Part shown: positions 32,331 through 44,287 of the stretch, one piece after another
How the letters are laid out: every line of letters begins with the position of its first letter
Numbering within the stretch: the first letter of the stretch is position 1
DNA from: Fremontodendron californicum
Taxonomy: Eukaryota > Streptophyta > Magnoliopsida > Malvales > Malvaceae
DNA: 64,000 bases
Reading direction: 5' to 3'
NCBI GenBank assembly: GCA_030761205.1
Contig: JAULJL010000011.1
Location: 18,094,501-18,158,500, forward strand
Program-made: the position numbers and the translations under genes
Notes under the pieces: generated by a model
What the model saw: only the letters and a program-made list of their open reading frames with translations
The model's database searches: none
What the model was told of the DNA's origin: nothing

Positions 32331-33809
32331 TGATGGAAACTCAATTAAGAGTTGTAAACCCAAGTGCAGGTTATGTTCAAGTAATAAATTCTCGGGTGTC
32401 CGAGGTCGAACCACAGGGAAGCGTATTAATAAGTATAAGTTTATAAATATATAAGACAAAGAAAGTAAACAAGATATTAGGGAATCAACAACAAAATAAG
32501 ATAAACAAGATATTAGAGAACAAAATAAACAAAATAACATAAAAACAATTAAACAAGATATAAAAACAATAAGAAAGGATGTTGAGGTTAGAGAATCCAC
32601 TCTTGGTGTTATGCTAAGATTAATCTTGTTTTATTACACAATTGAAATCCACACATAAGGGAGGTTCCAATCAGAAGGTTTAGCAATTCAGTCCAACGTC
32701 CATAGCATATGATATTATGTTCATTTGGTGTCCTCAAAACTCATAAAAAGAGTCCAAGCATTCCTTATGCCAAGGTATATGTCTACAACAAATCAAGGTT
32801 ATGAAACCAAGCATTTACTGTGCCATTTTCATTGTCAATAATGAATCAAGATCTCTACTTTGCAAGTATGATTTTAAACCAAAAGAAAATATTATCTATA
32901 CTAGTGTTTATAAATGATGATTCATTTTAGCTCATGTTTAAGAGACTAACCTTAGCATTTACCAAGAGCTTCACCTCATCACCTCAACAATATGATTAGC
33001 AACACATACTAGATATGAATAAAATGAAAAGAAATGTAAGTAAATAAAAAAGAAAACTAGAGAAAGGAAAGAAGAAGAAAACTTAGAGAATTTTACTACA
33101 AAGGCTAATATCCTACCAATGTATAATGTCTCCCAATACTCATCCAAGGCCCTCTATTTATACACATTTTGGAGGGCTAAATGACAAGAGACAAGCTTTA
33201 CAAATTTCAAAGGTAGGTATAATAGGTGGGTGCATTTTTCTAACAATTTTCGTCATATTGTATGACAATTCTGATCAGCCAGCTTGATGGTCGATTTTGT
33301 CAATGTTGGAGGCTCGATCTGATAAAATGGTCTTCTAGAAAAATATACCCCTATCAGTTACGGATCCATAGCCGTTGGAATCAGATCATTTGCGCACGTG
33401 GATCGGACGATATGGTCAAAATACCAAAACGGTGCAGAACAGACGTCATTGCACATCAGCCAACTTGATGGTCGATTTCGCTAGGGAAAACGACTCCGTT
33501 TCAAGAAGTGTAAAACATGACAAAGATAGATATGCCTCTTAGCTTTGCAGGGATACAAAGTTCAGCCTTATTGCTTCAGTGAAACTCGAGATATAGCTGA
33601 TATGGCAAAAGGTGTCGGAACTGGAACTGAACTGGATTTGCCCTTAATTCTAGTAATCTGAAATCACTCAAAGAAACTTGTGAAAAACACCAAATTACAT
33701 AAAAATATAAAAGATCATAAACACAATTAGACTAAACAATAATAACTCGTATTTGACACAAAACAATAATAAAACATAACTAAAAACTATATAATTATAC
33801 GAGTTATCA
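32331..33809 (-). repeat. Element E 3' LTR (1479 bp)
   Basis: On the minus strand it runs TGATAACTCG to GAGTTTCCATCA. U3 through the TATA box (33155-33162) and about 100 bp beyond is homologous to A, B and D. The rest of R-U5 is specific to E. Confidence 0.95.
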
Positions 33810-33822
33810 CACCCCCATACTT
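33810..33822 (-). other. Polypurine tract of element E
   Basis: Minus strand AAGTATGGGGGTG adjoining the LTR. Confidence 0.85.
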
Positions 33823-33927
33823 AGATTGTTGCTAGTCCCTAGCAACGACTCAATAAAATAAGAAAATCTAATCTAATCCATTTTCGTAGGAAATCACGGT
33901 GGCACTTAGCATGTGACACAAGCCTTT

Positions 33928-33974
33928 AAACCCCTAGGTGTCCCTAGTGGACGAGTTTAGTCTCGTGAGGGTTT
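33928..33974 (-). other. Candidate three-way-junction RNA structure (E)
   Basis: All three helices of the version in A are preserved, although the flanking bases differ (for example a C instead of T ten bases upstream). Confidence 0.5.
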
Positions 33975-35621
33975 ACTAGGACGATACCCACAAACATTGA
34001 AGACATAAGAAAAACTAAAAATAATAATTATAACTAATCCTTCCAATATAAATTAGAGATAATCATTGGACAAGTCTTAAAAACTAATCAATAGCTTAAA
34101 GAAATTCACAAAAAAATCTTGCTTGAATGTAAATAGTTTGAGTTAAGCCAATATTAACATAACATATTTCAATCAAAATAGTGCATATTCAAACTTAATC
34201 TCAACTTCTCACATGGGATACTCTCTTGATTTTCACTCTTTAAAGTAGTGGTAAAGTGTTTACACTCAATCAATCTCATGAAAACACTTCTACCATATGC
34301 TTGCTTGTCCACCTATTCTCCACTATTTAGATCATACAACTTCATAAATCAAGAGGTCTTTATTCAAGGTTGTAATGGGGCCAAAGGGTTATAATGTGGT
34401 TAAAGAACAAAAGGATAAAGATATCACAAAGGTTCCAAAGAGTTCATAGATTTTAGAGACATAATAAGATCATACAAATAAAACTTCTCAAAACTCTTAT
34501 AAAGCACATAATAACATAGGCTAAATATTCATGTTGAGCCTTTGCATCATTCTAACCAACTTTGTAACATCTTTTTCTAGAAGTTCAAGAGAAGATTTTT
34601 TTTTTTTTTTTTTTTAATATGGGAATGTATTTGACAATGATCCCTTTCTTTTTCTCTTGACTTTTTCTTTTCTTTTCTTCCCCCACACTTATCTTTTGTT
34701 TCTAACCCAAATTTTCAACTAAAAATATCCCTTGTTTTTTTGCAATATGTCTCAAAATATATAATCCATCTTTAGAACAAGGGTAAGGATATAAGTATAT
34801 TTAGGCTAGGTGTAAGTTGTGGTTACCAATAAAACAGCATATTTAATGTAGGCTCAAATTGGCTCACTAGTGGGGATGTTCTCTTAGAACATTAATAATG
34901 GATGGCTGTTTGGCTCTGGTTATAATCCTAATGCCTCTATCATATTCATGTTGTCACATGTATCAATATAGTCTCAAACGGTTTAAAGCAAGTTCTAGAG
35001 AATCATGTAATCATAAGAGCACTCAAGAAAGAAATTAGATTGATTTGTATAATGCATCAATCATTATAGGCTCAAAAACTCACAAACATGATTATACAAG
35101 TCAGATTAAGTCTAAACATGCTTCTTTCTCAATCAACATATCATATTAACATTGGCTCATAAAAAGGTTGACATCAAGCTCAATTCTCATGAAAATCTTC
35201 TCACTAATAAATCTGTTTTAGACTTATGCAATTCATATCTCATCATTGTATTGAAAGTAACTAAAAAAAAAAACACACTAAGTCTAAACATGCTTTTTTT
35301 TTTTTTTTTTTTTTGTTTTTTGTTTTTTCTTTTTGTTTTTTTTTTGTTTTTTTGAAGAAGAAGATTAAATCAAAGTGACAAGGTATGTCTCAAGTCTCCC
35401 TTACTCAGACCTTGTTCAGAATGAATACTTCTAAATGTCTTAAAACACAACCATTTTTTTTTTTTTTTTTTTTTTTAGCAAAATATGTCCCTTACCCCCT
35501 ACTAAAATATGACATTGTCCCCAATGTCAAATTTTAAAGGTAGAATTTAGGAGATATTACCTGCAGAGGTTGCTAACCACTTATTATAACTGAGACACAA
35601 CAAGCAAAATGTTAGATAATG

Positions 35622-36269
35622 TCACAAAGACAAAGTGCAATCCACTCCTTGCTCGTCCATATCTCTTTTTCTTTTTCCGAGCGTTTGCGAAACAACCGTA
35701 GCAGATAAACACTCATAAGCTTGTAGCTTTTTGAGTAAATCTTCAATGGTTGTAGCAGAAATTATGGTTCTCCTTGCCTCTAAAAACATGAATCCGTTAT
35801 CCACAGCATTATCTAAATATGAAAGTAAATTACTAAAATAACCATTAATATTAAGCAAACCAATGGGTTTCTTATTTGTGACCAAAGATGACCAAGAAGC
35901 CACGCAAGCTATTTCTTCCAATGTACCCAGACCTCCTGGTAAAGCAATGAATGCATCGGCAGAATGGTACATGATTGTTATCCGTTCAGGGATACTCCAG
36001 ACTTGTATTTCCTTACCCACGGTAGGTCCACAAAAATCTGTGAATAGTTTTGGCACGATTCCTAGAACTGGACTTCCTCCGGCGTGTGCTGCTGTAGCGA
36101 CTGCTCCCATTAAACCCGTACTACCGCCTCCATAAATCAAGTGGATCTTTTGTTGGGCAAGTATTACTCCAACTCTTATGGCTTCATCAGCGAATATGTT
36201 ATTTTTCCCTGGATAAGCACCTCCAAAGACACAAATTTTTTTAATGCGCTGGGACGAAGTGCTTTCCAT
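35622..36269 (-). CDS. LOG-family cytokinin-activating enzyme, copy in E (215 aa)
   Basis: Complete frame with R96, PGGLGTLEE at 111-119, YGGGSTGLMG, KPIGLLN and the KRKR tail. It differs from A and B by a few substitutions such as Asp78 in FTDFCGP and Leu163. It lies 275 bp after the NABP-like ORF in the same orientation, between pol and the 3' LTR. Because gag-pol in E is nearly whole, this copy best shows the original gene order gag-pol-NABP-LOG. No intron is present, unlike host LOG genes, so capture would have been from processed RNA or another intronless source. Confidence 0.87.
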   Translation of the reverse strand: MESTSSQRIKKICVFGGAYPGKNNIFADEAIRVGVILAQQKIHLIYGGGSTGLMGAVATAAHAGGSPVLGIVPKLFTDFCGPTVGKEIQVWSIPERITIMYHSADAFIALPGGLGTLEEIACVASWSSLVTNKKPIGLLNINGYFSNLLSYLDNAVDNGFMFLEARRTIISATTIEDLLKKLQAYECLSATVVSQTLGKRKRDMDEQGVDCTLSL

Positions 36270-36544
36270 TTTTTTTTCTTTTTCGAGTGCCTGAAAGAGA
36301 ATGAGTACATGGTGTAATATATAGAGGACTGAGTAGTGAATCAGACAAGAGTAATAATGTCGCCGAAAGTGTATTTGACCTGTCAGAAGAAAATGTTAAC
36401 CTAACAAAAGATTTTTGCGTGATTTCAGGAAGAAAATCAAAAAGAGAAGAAAAATCAACCGTAAAAGTCAAAAGTAATAATGTCGCCGAAAGTGTATTTG
36501 GCATTTTCCTCTGGTTTTACGTCCAGAAACGGCTTAAACGCCTT
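36270..36544 (-). promoter_or_regulatory. Inter-ORF spacer in E
   Basis: Shorter than in A and B. After the end of ORF1 the sequence jumps (near 36505) straight into CAAATACACTTTCGGCGAC, so the tract with AACTACAACAA is lost, but the 123-bp duplication seen in A is kept in part. A TATATA motif at 36318-36323 and a TTTCAG acceptor-like site near 36293-36298 (minus strand) precede the LOG ATG. Confidence 0.45.
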
Positions 36545-37081
36545 CTATGAGTCGAGGATATGCTTCCCATCCAGTTTTCTTACAAGCTGGCAAACAGGGT
36601 CTTTTATCATCAGATTCCCAAGATGTTGCCATTCCCTTTGGAATTGCGGCCATAAATCAAGAATTTCTCTTTGTACGTCTCCACTAGGATGCGTCTCAAG
36701 AGAAAGTTGGATATTACCCAAATTCTCCTTACTCAGTCCATCCTTAATGAATTCAATTTTATCATCTCGATTAGAGGACGGAATCCCAATAGAACGACAT
36801 TTACCGTTACACGTCCATCGTGCACACTTGTGGCAATTTGAACTCATGCGCTTTGCTCGTCGCTTCTTTGCATAAGTGCTTCTACCTGTACCTGGTAAAT
36901 GCAAAACAGGAAGATATTCATCTTCACGTACCTTGGCTTCAATTATCCAACGTATGTCTTCAGGAATCCTTTTGTTCATAAGCATTCTTAATCTTTCTAA
37001 TCGAACTTGGTAAAGCTTCAGTAAAATATTCCGAGGAAAAGGAGGAAATCGTTTCTGCAATCTTTTGAGAATATCATCCAT
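36545..37081 (-). CDS. NABP-like basic Cys-rich protein, copy in E (178 aa)
   Basis: Same length as the B copy with a handful of changes (Lys5, Asn36, Arg38, Tyr70, Ile159). The GRSTY, AKKRRAKR and C-x2-C-x4-C-x3-C elements are all kept. The ATG follows a T-rich tract ending in CAG, with a TATA-like box at 37120-37127. The pol stop lies about 150 bp upstream, so the ORF begins at the place where spliced env-like ORFs of Athila elements begin. RNA binding is inferred from the motif layout. Confidence 0.6.
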   Translation of the reverse strand: MDDILKRLQKRFPPFPRNILLKLYQVRLERLRMLMNKRIPEDIRWIIEAKVREDEYLPVLHLPGTGRSTYAKKRRAKRMSSNCHKCARWTCNGKCRSIGIPSSNRDDKIEFIKDGLSKENLGNIQLSLETHPSGDVQREILDLWPQFQREWQHLGNLMIKDPVCQLVRKLDGKHILDS

Positions 37082-37227
37082 CCTGAAAAAAAATGAAATA
37101 AAATAAAATGAAAGAGAAATTTATATACAATATCAGTTTTGTGGGTAGCTGATGGAACCGACTTAAATAATCACGGAGTACCGTTATCCGCCATTTAACC
37201 GGGGTTAAAAAAAAATTATATTTACAT

Positions 37228-40200
37228 CTAGTTATTTTCAAAACAAGGATCAGAAAGAAAAACAACCTCTTCTTGAGTAACATGATTTTCCAAAAAGAGT
37301 TTGAGTCTTTGTCCATTTACCTTGAATACGTTACCATTTTGAGGATTCTCAATGTCAACTGCTCCATAATGATACACATGCTTAACCACAAATGGGCCAG
37401 TCCATCTTGATCTCAACTTACCAGGAAATATGTGAAGTCTAGAATTATAAAGTAGAACTTTTTGCCCAACATTAAATGTTTTTCTTGAAATTAACTTGTC
37501 ATGAAAGGCTTTAGTTCTTTCTTTATGAATTTTAGAATTCTCATATGCATCATTTCTGAGTTCCTCAAGTTCATTGATTTGTAATTTTCATAAATTAGAA
37601 GCGTCATCAAGGTTTGAGTTGAACATTTTAATGGCCCAATATGCTTTATGCTCAAGTTCCACAGGTAAATGACAAGGTTTTCCATAAACTAGCCTATAAG
37701 GAGACATGCCCAATGCTGTTTTAAAAGCTGTTCGATAGGCCCATAATGCATCGTTAAGTCTAAGAGACCAATCTTTGCGATTTGGATTAACTGTCTTTTC
37801 CAAAATTTGTTTAATCTCCCTATTTGCTAATTCTACCTGTCCATTTGTCTGCGGGTGATAAGGGGTTGCAACTTTGTGTGTAATGGCATATTTCTTCATT
37901 AATGTTTCAAAAACCTTGTTGCAAAAATGTGTTCCCCCATCGCTTATGATAGATCGAGGAATTCCAAATCGACTCAAAATATTTTCTTTTAAAAATTTAA
38001 TCACTGTTTTGTGATCATTATTTCGACATGGAATTGCCTCTATCCACTTTGAAACATAATCTATTGCAACTAAAATGTATAAGAAACCAAAAGATGGTGG
38101 AAATGGTCCCATGAAATCAATACCCCAACAGTCAAAAATTTCAATTACAAGAATTGGGTTCAAAGGCATCATGTTTCTTTTCGAAATGGAACCTAATTTT
38201 TGACAACTTTCACATGACTTGCAAAAATTATGTGCATCTTTGAACAAAGTTGGCCAGTAAAATCCACACTGTAAAATTTTTGCAGCAGTTTTCTTTGATG
38301 AAAAATGACCACCACATGCCTCGGAATGACAAAACTTAATTACACTACTTACCTCATTGTCGGGAATGCATCTTCGAAAAATCTGATCAGGACAATATTT
38401 GAACAAGTAAGGGTCATCCCAATAGAACTTCTTTACCTCATTCAGAAACTTCCTTTTATCTTGGGTGCTCCATTGAGAAGGAATTTTTCCTGTAGCAAGA
38501 AAATTAGCAATGTCAGCAAACCAAGGTGTCGTGGAGACAATTAGAAGTTGTTCATCAGGAAAAGTATCATTTATTGGTGAGGTTCCAAAAGATTCATCAC
38601 AAACAAGTCTTGATAAATGATCAGCCACCACATTTTCTACTCCTTTTTTATCTCGAATGGTGATGTCAAATTCTTGCAGCAAAAGGATCCACCTCAGCAA
38701 CCTAGGTTTTGCATCCTTCTTAGAGAGAAGATATTTTAAAGCTGCATGATCACTAAAGACAACAATTGATGATCCAACAAGGTAAGATCTGAATTTATCC
38801 AATGCAAAAACAACTGCAAGTAATTCCTTTTCTGTAGTGGAATAATTCATTTGGGCTCTATTTAAAGTTTTACTTGCATAGTAAATTACATGTGGTTTAT
38901 TATCTTTCCTTTGTCCTAACACAGCACCAACAGCATAGTCACTAGCATCACACATTATTTCAAATGGTAAAGACCAATCAGGAGATCTCATAATAGGAGC
39001 AGTAGTGAGCATATTTTTGAGTTTTTCAAAAGCATCTTCACAATCTTTAGTCCATTCAAATGCAGTGTCTTTCATTAAAAGATTACATAGAGGTTTAGAT
39101 ATCGTGCTAAAATCTTTTATGAATCTTCTATAAAAACCTGCATGTCCCAAGAATGACCTAATGTCCTTTACTGTCTTTGGTGTGGGTAGATTAGCAATCA
39201 ATTCAAGTTTTGACTTGTCTACCTCAATCCCTTTTGCAGAAACAATGTGACCTAGTACAATACCTTTAGTGACCATGAAATGACATTTTTCCCAATTAAG
39301 AACAAGATTTTTTTCTTCACACCTAATCAATACATTTTTCAAATTGGCTAAGCAATCATCAAATGAATCACCAGAAACAGAAAAATCATCCATGAAAATC
39401 TCAAGATTACGTTCAATCATGTCACTAAAAATGCTAAGCATGCATCTTTGAAATGTGGCAGGGGCGTTACATAATCCAAATGGCATTCTACGATATGCAA
39501 AAGTACCAAAAGGACATGTAAAAGTGGTTTTCTCTTGGTCCTCAAGTGCAATGGCAATTTGATTATACCCAGAATATCCATCTAGAAAACAATAAAACTC
39601 ATGCCCTGCAACTCTTTCTAAGATTTGATCCATGAAAGGCAAAGGGAAATGATCTTTCCTCGTCACTGAGTTAAGTTTCCTATAGTCAATGCACATGCGC
39701 CAACCAGTAACAGTCCTAGCTGGAATTAATTCATTGTTTTCATTTTTAACTACAGTAACTCCAGATTTCTTAGGTACGACTTGAGTAGGACTTACCCATT
39801 TGCTATCAGAGATAGGATAAATGATTCCATTATCTAGAAGTTTAATGACTTCATTTCTCACTACTTCTTTCATATTAGGATTAAGCCTTCGTTGCATTTG
39901 TCTAGAGGGTTTAGCATTTTCCTCTAAATAAATATTATGTGTGCAGATTAATGGGCTTATTCCCTTTATGTCAGCTAAGGTCCATCCTAATGCATTTTTG
40001 TGCATCTTCAAAAGTTGTAACAACTTACCTTCTTGTAGTTCATCAAGATGTGAAGAAATTATGACTGGAAAAGTTTCACTCTCACCCAAAAAGGAATATT
40101 TTAGCTCGGATGGCAATGGTTTTAACTCCAGCTTGGGTGGTTCAATAGTTGATGGTACAGTGACATTTGTAAGTGATGGAAGTTCCTCAAACTTTTGTTT

Positions 40201-41832
40201 CCAACAATGCTTATCCTGAAAAGATTTTAACAAAGAATCAGTGTGTGAAATTTCTGAAGCATTATCAAACTCATATTCAATTAAATAAGCTTCTAAAGGA
40301 TCATGGAATGTGGTAGTGGTGAGATGTTCATGAACAAGTTCTTCAATGAAATCCACTTCATGTACTTCTGAATTATCACCAGGTTGCTTGCAAATGTTGA
40401 ACACATTTAATTCTAAAGTCATATTTCCAAAAGAAATGTTCAACATACCATTCCTGCAATTTATCAGAGCATTAGAAGTTGCAAGAAATGGACGGCCTAA
40501 TATAACAGGAATTTGAACATTTGGATTTGAAACAGGATGTGTGTCCAAAACAATAAAATCAACAGGGAAGTAAAAATTATCAATTTGAACCAAAACATCT
40601 TCAACTATCCCTCGAGGAATTTTTACAGAACGATCAGCTAGTTGAAGTGTAACAGGTGTTTCCTTGAGTTCACCTAAACCTAACTGTTGATAAACAGAAA
40701 AAGGCAAAAGATTAACACTAGCACCAAGATCAAGCAATGCACGTTCTATTCTAGTGTTTCCAATGATGCATGAGATTGTTGGACATCCAGGATCTTTGAA
40801 TTTTGGTGGAGTAAGGTGCTGAATGATTGAGCTCACACTTTCCGTCAAAAATGCTTTCTTTTGTACATTATGTTTCCTTTTAACTGTGCACATGTCCTTC
40901 AAAAATTTAGCATAAGATGGAACTTGTTTGATTGCATCCAATAAAGGAATGTTAATCTTAACTTGTTTGAAAAGTTCATAAATTTCTGCATTTTGATTCA
41001 AATTCTTTATTGTTTGCAACCTTTGAGGAAAAGGAGCAGGATGCATACCTTTTTCTTTGTCCAAATTTTCAAGAAGTTCAGACTTACCATCATCCTTACC
41101 ATTACTTTTCGGAGGGGAAAGAGGATCTTGGTCTTTTGATGGAATGTTTTTGTCAATTGCCTTTCCACTTCGAAGAGTTGTGATAGAACTGGCATTTTCC
41201 TGTTGAGTTTCATTGGAGCAAGAAACAAGACATTGAGTAGAAGGGTTAGGCTGAGGTTGAGCAGGAAACTTACCTTTTTCTTGAGTGCGTAATGAAGCTG
41301 TCAATGTGGACAAGGTATTTTTGATCTCATTGATGTCCTGTGAAGTCCGGCTATTCACATTTGCTTGTGTTTGCATGAATGCTTGCAATGTCTCTTCCAA
41401 GGTTTGTACACGTGAAGGTTGATAGGAAAAAGTGTTGCCCGGCTTTTGAGATTGTGGTACCTGAACATGATTATTATTCCGCCAACTGAAGTTGGGATGA
41501 TTTCTCCATTCAGGGTTATACGTTTCAGAGTAAGGAGAAGGAAAAGGCTTTTTAAATGTGTTTATGGAATTTACTTGATCATGCAACGCTTCTTTAAGAA
41601 TGGGAATGTTTGGACATTCAGAAGTGGGGTGTCCCATGATTTCACAAATTCCACAACTTTCTTCATTTTTAACCGTTTTGACTTCTTTTACTTCTCTAAG
41701 TTCCATGGCTTCAATCTTTCTAGCCAAATTAGCTACTTTAGCTTTTATCTCATCTTCTTGACTAAAATGATATTTACCTCTGTTAGAAAAAAGATTAGAT
41801 CTATTGGAACTTTCAGAGGAATTATCTGTGTG
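37228..41832 (-). CDS. Pol region of element E (zinc knuckle to integrase), one internal stop
   Basis: In frame with gag and open from just after its TGA to a second TGA at 37588-37590. It then stays open 119 codons to a TAG at 37228-37230. Order: zinc knuckle [14 protein letters not shown]; linker; protease DLGAS (about residue 333 counted from 41727); RT with CIDYRKLN and FMDD (about 778); RNase [11 protein letters not shown]; integrase with CKSCESC, Asp in IDFMGP (about 1204), Asp in SDGGTHF and Glu in VELANRE; and the C-terminal beta-barrel part (LRSRWTGPF) after the second TGA. The second TGA aligns with an Arg of B and is one C-to-T change from CGA. Sequence is clearly diverged from B and C. 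Confidence 0.92.
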
Positions 41833-42588
41833 TCAGGCTTGAGAGTTATCTGCCAAATGGTCTAGGTAGTCAAAGGCTTCTTCAGGTTCTTTTTCTAGAA
41901 ACTCACCGTTACACATTGTTTCAACAAATTGTTTAGTTTCGGGAGTTAAACTTTCATAAAAGAAACTAATAAGACGCCATTTTTCAAAACCATGATGTGG
42001 ACAAGAACTTAACAAATCTTTAAAACGCTCCCAGCACTGAAAAAATGCTTCATTTTGATTTTGATTGAAATTTTGAATCTGTCTTTTCAAAGCAGTAGTT
42101 TTATGTGCTGGGAAAAATTTCTTTAGAAACTCAGTTTGTAATTCTTGCCATGTGCCAATTGACCTTGGTTTTAAATTATGAAGCCAAATTTTTGCTTTAT
42201 CTTTTAAAGAAAAAGGAAATAATTTTAGCTTGACAATTTCATTTGTACATTGTTGGTCATTAAAGGTGACACATACATCTTCGAAGTCTTTTAGAAACGA
42301 GTAAGCACTTTCCGATTCTAACCCATGGAAATTTGGAAGCAAAGCTATCATACCTGGTTTAAAACGAAAGTTGTTTGCATTGAGAGGAAAAATAAAACAA
42401 GAGGGTGATGAGCTTCGAGTTGGTTGCAAGTAGTCACGCATGGTGCGTACTTGTCTGTTCTCATCTTCAGCATGAACACTTTCATTGTCAGCCATGGTAG
42501 GAGTTGTATTAGAAAGATTACCTGAAAAAGTTTCACAATAAAATCTAACTAAACGACGAGATCTAAAATCACGTCGCCAAACAAGCAT
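41833..42588 (-). CDS. Gag capsid region of element E (251 aa)
   Basis: Retrotransposon gag domain with the LFPFSLKDKAKIWL, FFPAHKT, CWERFKDLLSSCPHH and FYESLTPETK blocks, followed by DNSQA and a TGA. The frame opens at 42588, but the ATG at 42495 (MADNESVHAED) looks more like an Athila gag start. The zinc knuckle and pol follow in the same frame 30-odd codons after the TGA, so the stop is either a disabling mutation or a read-through point. Confidence 0.85.
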   Translation of the reverse strand: MLVWRRDFRSRRLVRFYCETFSGNLSNTTPTMADNESVHAEDENRQVRTMRDYLQPTRSSSPSCFIFPLNANNFRFKPGMIALLPNFHGLESESAYSFLKDFEDVCVTFNDQQCTNEIVKLKLFPFSLKDKAKIWLHNLKPRSIGTWQELQTEFLKKFFPAHKTTALKRQIQNFNQNQNEAFFQCWERFKDLLSSCPHHGFEKWRLISFFYESLTPETKQFVETMCNGEFLEKEPEEAFDYLDHLADNSQA

Positions 42589-42738
42589 AAAACAAAGTTA
42601 ATAAACAAAATTAGGCGGTATAACCAGCCAATAAAAATAAATATATACAAATTAGGCGGTATAACCAGCCAATAAAAATAAATATACTTATAAACTTATA
42701 TACTTAGTATTGCTTCCCCGGCAACGGCGCCAAAAACT
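42589..42738 (-). other. Leader of element E with PBS and two minisatellite units
   Basis: The minus-strand PBS TGGCGCCGTTGCCGGGGA lies at 42732-42715, six bases from the LTR. Two GGCTGGTTATACCGCC units (42612-42680) stand here in the leader, whereas A, B and D carry them inside the LTR. Confidence 0.85.
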
Positions 42739-44217
42739 TGATGGAAACTCAATTAAGAGTTGTAAACCCAAGTGCAGGTTATGTTCAAGTAATAAATTCT
42801 CGGGTGTCCGAGGTCGAACCACAGGGAAGCGTATTAATAAGTATAAGTTTATAAATATATAAGACAAAGAAAGTAAACAAGATATTAGGGAATCAACAAC
42901 AAAATAAGATAAACAAGATATTAGAGAACAAAATAAACAAAATAACATAAAAACAATTAAACAAGATATAAAAACAATAAGAAAGGATGTTGAGGTTAGA
43001 GAATCCACTCTTGGTGTTATGCTAAGATTAATCTTGTTTTATTACACAATTGAAATCCACACATAAGGGAGGTTCCAATCGGAAGGTTTAGCAATTCAGT
43101 CCAACGTCCATAGCATATGATATTATGTTCATTTGGTGTCCTCAAAACTCATAAAAAGAGTCCAAGCATTCCTTATGCCAAGGTATATGTCTACAACAAA
43201 TCAAGGTTATGAAACCAAGCATTTACTGTGCCATTTTCATTGTCAATAATGAATCAAGATCTCTACTTTGCAAGTATGATTTTAAACCAAAAGAAAATAT
43301 TATCTATACTAGTGTTTATAAATGATGATTCATTTTAGCTCATGTTTAAGAGACTAACCTTAGCATTTACCAAGAGCTTCACCTCATCACCTCAACAATA
43401 TGATTAGCAACACATACTAGATATGAATAAAATGAAAAGAAATGTAAGTAAATAAAAAAGAAAACTAGAGAAAGGAAAGAAGAAGAAAACTTAGAGAATT
43501 TTACTACAAAGGCTAATATCCTACCAATGTATAATGTCTCCCAATACTCATCCAAGGCCCTCTATTTATACACATTTTGGAGGGCTAAATGACAAGAGAC
43601 AAGCTTTACAAATTTCAAAGGTAGGTATAATAGGTGGGTGCATTTTTCTAACAATTTTCGTCATATTGTATGACAATTCTGATCAGCCAGCTTGATGGTC
43701 GATTTTGTCAATGTTGGAGGCTCGATCTGATAAAATGGTCTTCTAGAAAAATATACCCCTATCAGTTACGGATCCATAGCCGTTGGAATCAGATCATTTG
43801 CGCACGTGGATCGGACGATATGGTCAAAATACCAAAACGGTGCAGAACAAACGTCATTGCACATCAGCCAACTTGATGGTCGATTTCGCTAGGGAAAACG
43901 ACTCCGTTTCAAGAAGTGTAAAACATGAAAAAGATAGATATGCCTCTTAGCTTTGCAGGGATACAAAGTTCAGCCTTATTGCTTCAGTGAAACTCGAGAT
44001 ATAGCTGATATGGCAAAAGGTGTCGGAACTGGAACTGAACTGGATTTGCCCTTAATTCTAGTAATCTGAAATCACTCAAAGAAACTTGTGAAAAACACCA
44101 AATTACATAAAAATATAAAAGATCATAAACACAATTAGACTAAACAATAATAACTCGTATTTGACACAAAACAATAATAAAACATAACTAAAAACTATAT
44201 AATTATACGAGTTATCA
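42739..44217 (-). repeat. Element E 5' LTR (1479 bp)
   Basis: Same length as 32331-33809, with three differences by eye. TATA box at 43563-43570 (minus strand). Confidence 0.95.
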
Positions 44218-44222
44218 GTAAC

Positions 44223-44287
44223 TACTATACTTACAATTGATCTTTTTAGTGCAAGGTTAAATAAGATACACTCTTTTGGGTGCATCA
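44223..44287 (+). repeat. Element D 3' LTR, last 65 bp
   Basis: TACTATACTTAC to TGCATCA, completing the LTR cut by E, followed by tacaa (44288-44292). Confidence 0.93.

Larger units (their letters stand above)
33810..35621 (-). other. Non-coding 3' region of element E
   Basis: Homologous to the 3' regions of A-D for most of its length. Long poly-A/poly-T runs on either strand near 34595, 35290 and 35458. One copy of the AACAAGGTCTGAG...ACCTTGT segment lies near 35375-35430, and the GACATTGGGGACAATGTC motif near 35510-35530. I see no gene. Confidence 0.7.
32331..44217 (-). mobile_element. Element E: near-intact Athila-type retrotransposon with NABP-like/LOG cassette
   Basis: Two 1479-bp LTRs with three differences by eye (one in each of the segments near 43081, 43849 and 43929 of the right copy), TSD gtaac (32326-32330 and 44218-44222), tRNA-Asp PBS, gag, pol with every catalytic motif, the cassette and a PPT. 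Only two in-frame TGA codons break gag-pol. It is the youngest insertion in the nest and the only element that combines a nearly complete coding set with the cassette, so it is the best model of the source element. Confidence 0.95.
25315..44287 (+). mobile_element. Element D: small non-autonomous Athila-type retrotransposon without cassette, split by E
   Basis: 5' LTR 2049 bp; internal region about 3.0 kb with only the gag-remnant ORF and non-coding DNA; 3' LTR 1984 + 65 bp = 2049 bp once E is removed. About eight LTR differences are seen. D has the E-type U3, the three-way-junction motif and a C-type R-U5 like A and B, but no NABP-like or LOG ORF. It is the closest cassette-free relative of A. 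Confidence 0.93.

Noticed and set aside
34800..35360. Possible small plus-strand gene in the 3' region of E
   Set aside because: Low-complexity F/L-rich translation of poly-T; it is the antisense of the conserved non-coding 3' region.
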